From Bin87 sp965208015 (GTDB lineage: Bacteria > Chloroflexota > Dehalococcoidia > Lucifugimonadales > UBA3495), in contig OZ242308.1 in NCBI GenBank assembly GCA_965208015.1, forward strand, positions 744,001-808,000: a DNA stretch of 64,000 nt, in the 5' to 3' direction. Shown piece by piece: positions 1 through 8,036 of the stretch. A program made the position numbers and the translations under genes. Positions within the stretch are counted from its first letter, which is position 1; every line of letters starts with the position of its first letter. The notes under the pieces were generated by a model. That model had not been told where the DNA came from, searched no databases, and saw only the letters and a program-made list of their open reading frames with translations.

Positions 1-392
1 TCGCGGGAGTTTCCGACGGCGGCGCACACGTCAAGTTCCTGACCGCCGGCATCTACCCGACGGACATGTTGGCCTGGCTGGTGCGAGACGAACAGGTCAT
101 CACGCTGGAGGACGCCCACTTCAAGCTGTCGTACCTGCCGGCGCACTTCGGCGGGTTCCAGGACCGGGGCGCGCTGCGCGAAGGCGCGCCGGCGGACATG
201 GTCATCTATGACCTGGAGAGGCTGGAAGTGCTGCCCTCCGAGGTGGCCGAGGACCTGCCCGGCGGCGAGTGGCGCCGCATCCAGAAGGCCAAGGGCTACC
301 GCTGGACGCTGGTGAACGGCGAAGTCACCTTTGAGGACGGCGAACCTACCGGCGCGATGCCTGGGCTCCTGCTGCGGAACGGGCGGGGATAG
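1..392 (+). CDS. Amidohydrolase / D-aminoacylase-like protein, C-terminal part
   Basis: The reading frame is open from the window edge and ends at TAG 390-392, so only the C-terminus is present. Translation from base 3 begins AGVSDGGAHVKF, the SDGGAH segment that carries a metal or substrate ligand in the N-acyl-D-amino-acid deacylase (amidohydrolase family 3) group. It continues with the family tail 'REGAPADMVIYDLERL' and 'VNGEVTFEDG', the closing beta-sandwich strands of composite amidohydrolases. The likely role is zinc-dependent hydrolysis of an N-acyl or cyclic amide; the substrate cannot be told from this end. A strong hairpin follows the stop. Confidence 0.8.
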   Translation, partial: AGVSDGGAHVKFLTAGIYPTDMLAWLVRDEQVITLEDAHFKLSYLPAHFGGFQDRGALREGAPADMVIYDLERLEVLPSEVAEDLPGGEWRRIQKAKGYRWTLVNGEVTFEDGEPTGAMPGLLLRNGRG

Positions 393-413
393 ACCCCCGC
401 CAGTGGAGCGTAT

Positions 414-437
414 CGGGGCGAATGGTTATTCGCCCCG
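414..437. terminator. Perfect 10-bp hairpin after the amidohydrolase gene
   Basis: CGGGGCGAAT and ATTCGCCCCG pair perfectly around a GGTT loop, 22 bases after the amidohydrolase stop. No T-run follows, so it could be a Rho-independent-like stop without a U-tract, or a dispersed palindromic repeat unit. Confidence 0.5.
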
Positions 438-468
438 ACCTCGTGGTGGTCGATCTGCCAATTGAACT

Positions 469-501
469 GGAGCCTGTCCCATTGTGTTCGGGACAGGCTC
501 C
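469..501. terminator. Perfect 12-bp hairpin, second structure after the amidohydrolase gene
   Basis: GGAGCCTGTCCC (469-480) pairs perfectly with GGGACAGGCTCC (490-501) across a 9-base loop. It lies between the plus-strand amidohydrolase and the minus-strand CMD genes, so it may serve as a two-way terminator. There is no T-run. Confidence 0.5.
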
Positions 502-826
502 TAAATGGGATTTGTGCAAAGACTAGAAAAGCGAAAAGGCCGGGAAAACTGGTCTGACCCCACATCTCACCATGGGTCACGTGTAAAGAGAGGCGATGAG
601 GTCTCGTTGAAAAAGTCGCCGCGGCTGTAGCGGCGCTATCGGGGAGCGTTAGTGAGACCGGTGGTCAGGCAAATCAGCCAAGGGACAAGCCGGAATAGTT
701 CGAGGAAGTCCAGCATCGCATCGGCCGCGACCACCCCTTGCGGCAAGAACGATTGCCCCCATTTCACACCCTCTGGATGCCCGCTTTCGCGGAAATGACG
801 GTCCGCCTCTGGTGGATCGACACAAC
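502..826. other. Gap without a recognisable gene
   Basis: About 325 bases between the second hairpin and the end of the last CMD gene. I see no convincing coding frame, RNA or repeat. Short open frames here lack a ribosome site and overlap the neighbouring gene antisense. Confidence 0.5.
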
Positions 827-1633
827 CTAAATCCCCCGCTCCGTGAACACGGCGTCGGCCTCCTCTAAAGCCTCCTCCACGTAAGGCCACCCGCGATACC
901 AGCCGGCCTGCGAGAACACTTCGCATATCTCCCGCTTGGACATACCCAGTTCCAGGGCGTAGTCGATGTGCTCTCGCAGTTGCCTCATGTGTCCCCGGCA
1001 CATCAGCGCCACCAGGATGCACACGGTCCTTTCCCTGGGCGTGAGGTCGCCCCGCGCCCACACCTCGCCGAAGTTGTAGGCCTCAACCAGGGCGGCAGTC
1101 TCGGGCGTCAGCTCGTGGGAGAGCGTGTTCTCCAGGTCGAACTCGGCGTTGTCGCCCCAGTTTGCCCGCCGTATTTCCCGTCCCCTTTCCAGCTTTTCCT
1201 CCACCGTAGCCAGCCAGTCCGCCTGGAGCGGCTCCACGTCCTCGGCCACCCACATGGGCTGTTCGTTGATCACTCTTTGCGCCTGCGCCAAGGACGACAC
1301 GGTCGCCGGTATCCCCGCGTAAAAGATCAGCTGCAGGAATATACCTTTCACCTTCTGCGGCGACATCCCCAGCGACAGGCCGACCCTGATCTGGTGCTGG
1401 AGCCCGAACTCCCAGCCGTTGCAGCACTGCGCCGCGATCGTCGCCATGCTGCGCAGCGTCACATCCAGGCCCGGCACCTGCCACACGCCGCCCCACATCA
1501 CCTCCTCCTGCAGTTTCACGTAGTCCGTGCTGACGTCTGGCAGCGCAGCGGTGAGGCGCCGCTGGGGTACGTACTGGTCGATGAACGCGTGGAGGTTGGC
1601 GGCTTTACGCGCTAGGTCAGCGGCGGTGTCCAT
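827..1633 (-). CDS. Carboxymuconolactone decarboxylase-like protein (third of three tandem copies)
   Basis: 268 aa with two CMD-type helical repeats, roughly residues 60-130 and 195-260. The first has 'TIAAQCCNGWEFGLQHQIRVGL' split around the family core; the second has 'LMCRGHMRQLREHIDYALELG'. Two-domain fusions like this resemble gamma-carboxymuconolactone decarboxylase pairs that act in aromatic ring-cleavage pathways, but the CxxC redox pair of AhpD-type members is absent, so a peroxidase role is unlikely. It is the last gene of a minus-strand run, 51 bases after its paralogue at 1685-2476. ATG 1633 has only a weak AGAAG ribosome site. Confidence 0.8.
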   Translation of the reverse strand: MDTAADLARKAANLHAFIDQYVPQRRLTAALPDVSTDYVKLQEEVMWGGVWQVPGLDVTLRSMATIAAQCCNGWEFGLQHQIRVGLSLGMSPQKVKGIFLQLIFYAGIPATVSSLAQAQRVINEQPMWVAEDVEPLQADWLATVEEKLERGREIRRANWGDNAEFDLENTLSHELTPETAALVEAYNFGEVWARGDLTPRERTVCILVALMCRGHMRQLREHIDYALELGMSKREICEVFSQAGWYRGWPYVEEALEEADAVFTERGI

Positions 1634-1684
1634 TTCAACTTCTCACCATGTTGCGATTTGTAGGGACGATCCGAGAGGCTGAGG

Positions 1685-2476
1685 TCAGGCTCTCCGGAAC
1701 TCGAAAACCTCGTTGGCCTGCGCCAGCGCATCCTCAACGTACGGCCAGCCCCGGTACCAGCCGGCCTGGGCAAACACCTCGCAGATCTGCCTTTCGTCCA
1801 GTCCGGCGTCCAGCGCATAGCCAACATGTCGCTTCAGCTGCTTCATGTGCCCGCGGCACATCAGCGCCGCCAGGACGCAAACCATTCGTTCTTGCGGGTT
1901 CAGGTCCGCTCGACGCCAGACCTCCCCAAAGTGGTAAGCGTCCACCAGCTCCGCCGACTCCGGTATGAACCGCCGCGCCAGCGCATTCTCGACCGCCGTG
2001 TCGGCACTTTCACCCCAATGCTTTACCCGCACAGCCTTGCCCTGCGCCAGCATCTCGTCGATGGAGTCCAGCCACTCGGTGTCCAGCGGTACGTCGCCGT
2101 CCTTCCATTCCTCCCGCTCGTTGATGATCTCCTGCGCGATCCGTAACCCGAATACGGTGGCCGGCACCCCCGCATAAAACATCAGCTCTATGAATATCCC
2201 CTTGATCTGCTGCGCTGTGATCCCCACGGTTAGTCCCGTTCGTACCTGGTGCTCCACGCCGAAATCGTACCCGTTCACGCATTGGGCAGTGATCGTCGCG
2301 AAACTGCGTAGTTTCAAATCCAGCCCATCTGCCAGCCAGACGCCGCCCCACATCAACTCGTGCTGCACCCTAACAAAATCGGCCAGCACTGGCGTGGGCC
2401 TTGCGTAGGGCAAGTACTGATCGAAAAACTGCCGCAGCTTCGCCGATCGTTCCTGGATTTCCTGCACCGTCGTCAT
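1685..2476 (-). CDS. Carboxymuconolactone decarboxylase-like protein (second of three tandem copies)
   Basis: 263 aa. A longer open frame reaches 2743, but ATG 2476 has a strong AGGAGG ribosome site and the N-terminus MTTVQEIQER then lines up with both paralogues; the upstream part is antisense to nothing conserved and runs inside the preceding gene. Two CMD repeats are seen ('SFATITAQCVNGYDFGVEH' near residue 65; 'LMCRGHMKQLKRHVGYALDAG' near 205). The conserved 'AGWYRGWPYVEDAL' C-terminal motif occurs in all three copies. Substrate unknown; a role in aromatic or lactone catabolism is inferred from the family only. Confidence 0.82.
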   Translation of the reverse strand: MTTVQEIQERSAKLRQFFDQYLPYARPTPVLADFVRVQHELMWGGVWLADGLDLKLRSFATITAQCVNGYDFGVEHQVRTGLTVGITAQQIKGIFIELMFYAGVPATVFGLRIAQEIINEREEWKDGDVPLDTEWLDSIDEMLAQGKAVRVKHWGESADTAVENALARRFIPESAELVDAYHFGEVWRRADLNPQERMVCVLAALMCRGHMKQLKRHVGYALDAGLDERQICEVFAQAGWYRGWPYVEDALAQANEVFEFRRA

Positions 2477-2508
2477 TCGAACCCCTCCTGACCCTGGGGA
2501 AGCAGCCG

Positions 2509-3291
2509 TCAGGCGCCCGTTGCCTCGAACACTTCCCGCGCCTGTTCCAGCGCGTCCTCCACGTGGGGCCATCCCCGGTACCATCCCGCCTGCGCGAACA
2601 CCTCGCAGATCTCCCGCTGCTCTAACCCCATGTTCAGCGCGTAGCGGATGTACCGCCTCAGTTGTTTCCAGTGCCCCCGCGCCATCAGCGCCGCCAGCAC
2701 GCACACCATCCTCTCTTTCGGAGCCAGGTCGTCCCGCGCCCACACCTCGCCATAATTGTATCCGTCCACGATGTCCGATGCTTCCGGCGTCAGACGCTGC
2801 GCCAGCGACTCCTCAACCTCCCGGTTCGCCGCCTCGCCCCAGAGTTTCGTTCGGATCACGCTGCCACGCGCCAGCTTGTCCTCCAGGGTCTCCAGCCAGT
2901 CCGCCTCAATCGGCACGTCCGTCGCCTTCCATTCCTCGCGCTCGTTGATGACCGTCTGCGCCTGCAGCAATCCGTGGACGGTGGCGGGAATCCCAGCGTA
3001 GAACAGCAATTGAATGAATATCCCTTTGATCTGCCACGGCGGCATCCCCATTGTCAGCCCCACCCGGATCTGGTGCTTCAACCCGAAGTCCCAGCCGTTG
3101 ACGCACTGGGCCGAAATCGTCGCGAAACTCCGCAGCTTCAGGTCCAGCCCCGGCCCTTGCCAGATCCCGCCCCACATCAGCGGTTCCTGGATATTCCAAT
3201 AGTCCGCCGATATGGATGGAATGTCGCTGTTGACGGGCAGGTACGGCTCGAGTTCGTGAGCCCTCCGCGACATCTCGTCGGGTGTGGTCAT
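2509..3291 (-). CDS. Carboxymuconolactone decarboxylase-like protein (first of three tandem copies)
   Basis: About 260 aa, first gene of the minus-strand tandem. ATG 3300 abuts its AGGAG ribosome site with no spacer, whereas ATG 3291 (MTTPDEMSRR) lies 9 bases from it and matches the N-termini of the two paralogues, so 3291 is preferred. Two CMD repeats are present, with the same 'MWGGIWQGPGLDLKLRSFATI' style lead-in and 'AGWYRGWPHVEDALEQA' ending as the other copies. Spacing to the next gene is 32 bases, so the three are probably co-transcribed. No cofactor or catalytic CxxC is visible. Confidence 0.82.
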   Translation of the reverse strand: MTTPDEMSRRAHELEPYLPVNSDIPSISADYWNIQEPLMWGGIWQGPGLDLKLRSFATISAQCVNGWDFGLKHQIRVGLTMGMPPWQIKGIFIQLLFYAGIPATVHGLLQAQTVINEREEWKATDVPIEADWLETLEDKLARGSVIRTKLWGEAANREVEESLAQRLTPEASDIVDGYNYGEVWARDDLAPKERMVCVLAALMARGHWKQLRRYIRYALNMGLEQREICEVFAQAGWYRGWPHVEDALEQAREVFEATGA

Positions 3292-3510
3292 CGTCTGCAT
3301 CTCCTGGCAAAGGCCTGCCCTACGCCGGCAATTCTAACCGACCGCGCAGTTCTGGGAAACGATGGCCCGACCGGATCCAGGGTCTTGTAGGTTGGCGGAG
3401 GGAGTACGGTGGCGGAGACCGGTACAGCAGACCGGCAGGGTCTTGGTCAGAGGAGGCCGTTCGAAATCGTGGGTCGCCGCACGTTTCCCCAAAGCTGGGC
3501 TTTCCGCATT

Positions 3511-4910
3511 TCAAGCTGCGTAAGCGAGGGAATCCACCATTCGGTGATACAGAGCGACGGGGAATTGCTGCGTGTCGGAGTTGCATGCCGACAGTGAAAA
3601 ATCTTCCGACGCCAGCCACAGGTGGCGTCGCACCAGGGCGATGGCGTCCACGAAGGTCGGCGACGGCTTGTCGTACCAGGCGGCGGTGCGCTGGGTGATG
3701 GGGTGATGTTTTTGCAACGAATGGGCGGCCAGGGTGGTCCAGGAGAAGAGGCCCAGCAGAGCCGGCGTGGTGCGGGCGATGGCCAAGTCCGACCACTGGC
3801 GCTGGGTCTCCATGCCCAGGTGGGTGCGCGCTTCCTGAAAGAGCCTGCCCCGTACTTGATACGGGGTGACCTCAAGTTGCCAGCGCAGGACAAACCACTG
3901 GAGGATCTGGGACGGGTTTGCCGACGGGTCGGTACAGAGGAGGGCCTGGGGATCGAAGGTGCCGTCGGGGTCTCGTACCAACACCCAGCGGATGGTCACG
4001 GCAGGCTTGCCCGAGCGGCACCACACTGCAGTCTGGGAAGTCAGTTCCACGATGCGAGTGGTGCCGTCGTACCACGCCACGGCGGCGACGGTCCAGGCCA
4101 CATGGTCCTGGTCCAGGATGGTTTTCAGGGAGGGTCGCCGGGAGCCTTTCAAGGCAGACCGGCCTTTCTGACCCAACTGCCGAGGCGGCGCTGGGGCGTA
4201 GAGGGCAGCGTCCAGACGCAATCTGGCGATGAGGGTAACGGGTTCACGCAGGGACTGGCAGCAGTGGAGCAAATCCAGCACGGCGTAGCCGTTGTCTCCC
4301 ACCAGGACCAGCGGGCGATGGGGCAGCCAGCGACGCAGTTGCATGACCATCTGCCGAGCCCAATCGGTGAGTTTCTTGTGCCGGCGTCCCTGCTGCTGGT
4401 AGCACCGAGATGAAGGCGCCAGCACGGTGAGCACCGGCAGCGCCCAGTGGCGTCCCGCCCACGGCACGTGGCCCAGCCACATCAGGGAGATCCAGCGCAA
4501 GCCGCTGGCCTTGACCAGTTGATGACGACTGGAACGCACTGCGTCCCGGTAGATGCCCCGAGCCCTGATCTTGGCGCCGCGACGCCGTTCCAGGGTTTCC
4601 CGATTGGCAATGATCACGCGCCGAAAATCAGAGGACCGTCGCTCCGATCCAGGTGCTGGAGCAAAAGCACCAGCAGCACTCGGGCCACCGCACGGGACGA
4701 CCACACCGCCCGATTGAGCACCTCATGGTAGTGAGCGTAGTCACGCTGGTCGCTCCGTCCCATGACGCGCAGCGCCGCGGCCACGGTGCGCTGGCCCGGC
4801 GCCAGTATGGCGCCCACCAGCAGGAGTTGGGCCTTCCGCCAGGTCGGGTTGGTGAACAGCGTTGAGAAGGGAGGCAGAACGGCTACAATGGCGTCGGGCA
4901 GGGTGGGCAT
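3511..4910 (-). pseudogene. IS701-like DDE transposase, frameshifted
   Basis: The N-terminal part (4614-4910, 98 aa, 'TLFTNPTWRKAQLLLVGAIL') and the rest (3511 to about 4650) lie in different frames, as one IS701/DDE_5-type transposase. The shift falls where the family has its first catalytic Asp in a (D)ET-ERRRG motif; here one reads IANRETLERRRG, so that Asp is not seen. Downstream motifs are good: GIYRDAVRSS, KASGLRWISLMWL, LVLVGDNGYAVLDLL (second Asp) and 'WQLEVTPYQVRGRLF' (Glu region). Probably inactive; a programmed frameshift is the alternative. Terminal repeats are uncertain: about 3508 and 4985 share only a short 'TTT-CGCA' inverted match. Confidence 0.75.
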
Positions 4911-5003
4911 GGCTAGACCTTCAGTGACGTTTGGGTCAGGCCAGCTTACCCTGTCTTTATATTTCTCCTAAATTTTGCGTAAACTCCAGCCAAGCGCACT
5001 CTG

Positions 5004-6113
5004 ATGCTAGATTTCTCTACATATCAATGGGTAACCCTAGCATTGATGTTGGTGATGCTAGGCGTTGCGGTAGCGGCTCTTGCCGTGCAGGTGCTTGCGT
5101 GGCGTCTGCCCAAGAATCGACCCACTGCGGTGGTTAGCATCGCTGTAAATCTGGTGGTTTACCCGGGCACGGAATTCCCCACTATCCACGCAACAAACGG
5201 TGTCCCAACGTTGGAGCAACTAACGGAAGGGATCACTATGGACGCGAAAACGAGAGGGCAAGCACAACTACTGTACGACATCGGACTGAAGCAGTACAAT
5301 CACTATGTCAACAATCGGGGCGGCGTGATAAAAGACGCTCAGCGAGAGTTGGCTGTACTGGCTGACCGCCTCAGCGAAATAGAGATTGCTTCAGCTGACG
5401 GCGTGGGACGATCCCTAGACGCGTCCGAAACTCCGGTGGAACTCGAAGCGGTCCGAGTTCAATACGAGAGTCTGAGTGCCGTAGCTCAGACTTACGCTCA
5501 GCAAAAACGCTTGGAGATTTATGCACAGAGAAGTATAGCCAGAGATCTCCAGACAGGTACGCCAAGAACTGACTACACCTCAGTAAAGGGGCAAATTGCT
5601 ACAAGGAGCGCGACCCTACGCTCGATCATGAGTGAGCTTCCTATAGTTTGGCAACATTTGCAGACCATAAACGATAAAGTAATTACACCCAAAGTAGTGG
5701 GCAGGCCCCCCAAACGTGAATTTTTCCACACAACATTTTTCACCCGTGACCTTGGCGTGTTGGAAAACCAACGAGCGGAAAGAGACGGTAAATGGCTGGT
5801 CAGCAACAAGCACGATATGATCGCCCCTTTCCAACCGCCCGTGCCTGTTTACACTCACAAGCGACTGAACCGGCCTCCAGTACAAACCGGAAACACGATT
5901 GTAATAGACAGGGATCCGACCTCGGAATGGGATACAGAATTTTGGAGGCAAGGAGGATACTTGGACCAAGTCTTTCTGCGTGCCAAGGAGAGCAGATCCC
6001 CGGATCAATTGCGGAGAGCTTACAGGGATCGGATGATCAATTGGATCGGCTGGTCGATGGCGGGATTGCTGGTCCTGGCAAACATTATAATTGCCGCGAT
6101 AAAGTACCTCTGA
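5004..6113 (+). CDS. Unknown two-TM protein with a large soluble middle domain
   Basis: 369 aa, not recognised. One membrane segment is near residues 9-33 (LALMLVMLGVAVAALAVQVLAW) and one at the very C-terminus (IGWSMAGLLVLANIIIAAIKYL); the ~300 residues between are hydrophilic, with a helical stretch around residues 110-200. The gene is clearly more AT-rich than its neighbours and sits between two transposase remnants, which suggests recent transfer. No good ribosome site is seen before ATG 5004. It may belong to the accessory island's defence or mobile cargo, but nothing in the sequence shows a function. Confidence 0.6.
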   Translation: MLDFSTYQWVTLALMLVMLGVAVAALAVQVLAWRLPKNRPTAVVSIAVNLVVYPGTEFPTIHATNGVPTLEQLTEGITMDAKTRGQAQLLYDIGLKQYNHYVNNRGGVIKDAQRELAVLADRLSEIEIASADGVGRSLDASETPVELEAVRVQYESLSAVAQTYAQQKRLEIYAQRSIARDLQTGTPRTDYTSVKGQIATRSATLRSIMSELPIVWQHLQTINDKVITPKVVGRPPKREFFHTTFFTRDLGVLENQRAERDGKWLVSNKHDMIAPFQPPVPVYTHKRLNRPPVQTGNTIVIDRDPTSEWDTEFWRQGGYLDQVFLRAKESRSPDQLRRAYRDRMINWIGWSMAGLLVLANIIIAAIKYL

Positions 6114-6183
6114 TGGAGGCGAGACAGGAGAATGTCGTTGTGGCACTTAGCCCGCATCCACCGAAGAGGAGTGCGCGAGCAGG

Positions 6184-6519
6184 CTACGAGAGGTTGGGAA
6201 GAGATGGCGGCAAGCAGCAGTGTGTTGACCCCGACGGATTGGTACGGGTACTGAGTGTGTCGGCGACGTGAAAGGCATTTTGACCTGCCGCAGGGCTGGC
6301 GATGGGCGAGATCAGCAGGTGGATCGCGGTAGCGGACACGCCGGTTCCAGCTTGGCGCGGGACACCCGGCCCATCCCCCAGGTCAACGTGCTGGTCCACC
6401 AACTCAACCAGTCCCAGCTGATGGGCCAAAGTGACTGGTAGGATCAAATCGGCATTGGCCACCGGTCGGTGATCGTCGAAGGCAATCTGGATGCGGTCGG
6501 GGCGATCAGGCGGTGACAT
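6184..6519 (-). pseudogene. IS1380-like transposase N-terminal remnant
   Basis: From MSPPDRPDR the frame reads 'IQIAFDDHRPVANADLILP' followed by 'TLAHQLGLVELVDQHVDLGD', which resembles the N-terminus of IS1380-family transposases (usual form: DD-x-LVSDAGLLLP, then LGLEELVDRHVDLG). After about 60 residues the similarity fades, and the frame ends without the DDE catalytic core. It is therefore a fragment; no terminal repeats were found. Its position just before the ATPase module marks an island junction. Confidence 0.5.
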
Positions 6520-6695
6520 CCGCTGGGCGCTCTTCGTTTCGCGTTGGTTTTCTTTGTCAAAAACCATTCTCCCCGAAGCTGGGAGCACTTTCTCACCCTT
6601 CACAACGCCGACGCGCTCATCCTTTCAGTGGATTGGGGTTTAATCCACCCGGGAACGGATTCGATCAGAGGGATTGTCGGTTGCCCGTACATTAG

Positions 6696-6726
6696 CCAAC
6701 AATATGGTTGGCAACGATATTGTTGG
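6696..6726. promoter_or_regulatory. 31-bp near-perfect palindrome before the ATPase module
   Basis: Arms CCAACAATAT (6696-6705) and ATATTGTTGG (6717-6726) are perfect inverted repeats; the 11-base centre contains GTTG-G-CAAC, itself a palindrome. Of 15 base pairs across the whole 31 bases, 14 match. It ends 12 bases before ATG 6739. A dimeric repressor operator, perhaps for autoregulation, is the simplest reading; a recombination site is possible. Confidence 0.55.
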
Positions 6727-6738
6727 TATATTACTCTG

Positions 6739-8018
6739 ATGACACCACCGAGCATTGGTCGGTTTAGAGATGCAATGACGACACTACGGATGAGCAGCAA
6801 CTGGGTTGATGGAGACCGTTTCTTCGACCGCGAGGCGGAGCTTCGGTTACTACAGGAGCGGGTGGTGAACGGAACCCACACGTTGTTGACTGCCCAGCGC
6901 CGGATGGGAAAGACGAGCTTGGTGCGTGAACTGTTGCGCCGCTTGGATGAGACAGGTGAGTTCGCCACGGTGTTCGTGGATCTTGAGGGCGCCATGGATG
7001 CCGCGGACGCCGTCGCCGAGATGGCCGCCCAGGCCCGGTCACTCCAAGGCGTTCGGGGCAGAATAATGTCGTGGGCGGGCAACAGTCTTCGGAGCGTTCT
7101 CGACAACGTTGAGGAGTTGGGTGTTTCCGAATTTCGGGTAAGACTGCGAGGTGGAATGGACGCCGGCAACTGGCAGCGGGTCGGGGATCAGGTGTTTGAA
7201 GCTCTGGCTGCCAACGAGCGTCCGGTGGTGCTGGCCGTCGACGAGTTGCCCATACTGATCAACCGTCTGTTGAAGGGTCATGAGTACCAGATCACCCCCG
7301 AACGTCTGTCGGTTACCGACAGTTTCATGGGCTGGTTGAGGAGGTGCTGCCAAGCTCACCAGGGACGGGTCTGCCTGATCATTTCGGGCAGCGTCGGTCT
7401 GGAGCCGGTCCTGAGCCAGGCCAAGCTCAGCGCGCATGCGAATGTCTATGAGCCTTTTGACCTGAGAGCTTGGGACCATGATGTCGCGGCGGAGTGCCTG
7501 GCAGCGTTGGGTAGGGGACACGGGATAAGGCTTCCTGAGGAAGTACGGGGCGAGATGTGCCGGCGTCTGCGCTGCTGTGTGCCCCATCATGTGCAGCGGT
7601 TTTCCACCACCTCTACGAACACCTGGTGAGGGATCAGCGCCACGAGGCCACCTTGGACGACGTGGAGCTCGTGTATCAGCGGGACTTGCTCAGCGTCAGG
7701 GGTCAGCGAGATCTGGTTCACTACGAGGAGCGGCTGCGCATGGTCCTGGGGGACGATGGCTATACCGACGCTCTGAGCCTGCTGTCCGAGGCTGTGGTGA
7801 ATGATGGGTTGCTGACACACTCGGTGGTCAGGCTCTACCGTGATGAGGCGGTCGATAAACGCGAGGAGGACGGCGTGGCCGATGTGCTCTACGTCCTGCA
7901 GCATGACGGGTACCTGGAGGAGCGTGACGGCGGATATAGCTTTGTATCCGGTTTGCTGGAGGACTGGTGGCGCTCCAGGCATGGACGGCAATTCACCTCG
8001 ATCACCCAGCAGCAGTAG
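6739..8018 (+). pseudogene. P-loop AAA/ATPase_2-like ATPase, one frameshift
   Basis: Two overlapping frames (to 7629 and from about 7600) make one ATPase of about 426 residues. Walker A is AQRRMGKTSLV (residues 52-62), the RRMGKTSL form of the archaeal-type ATPase_2/MNS group; Walker B is VLAVDELPIL. The C-terminal frame has the winged-helix-like part ('DLLSVRGQRDLVHYEERLRM'). The two join if one T is restored in the run 7600-7603 (reading HVQRF then FHHLYEHL). Either the gene is broken or the base was lost in assembly. Starts at 6775 and 6790 are alternatives to 6739. It lies 18 bases before the next ATPase gene. Confidence 0.65.
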
Positions 8019-8036
8019 GCAAGAGAGGTTCCTGCC

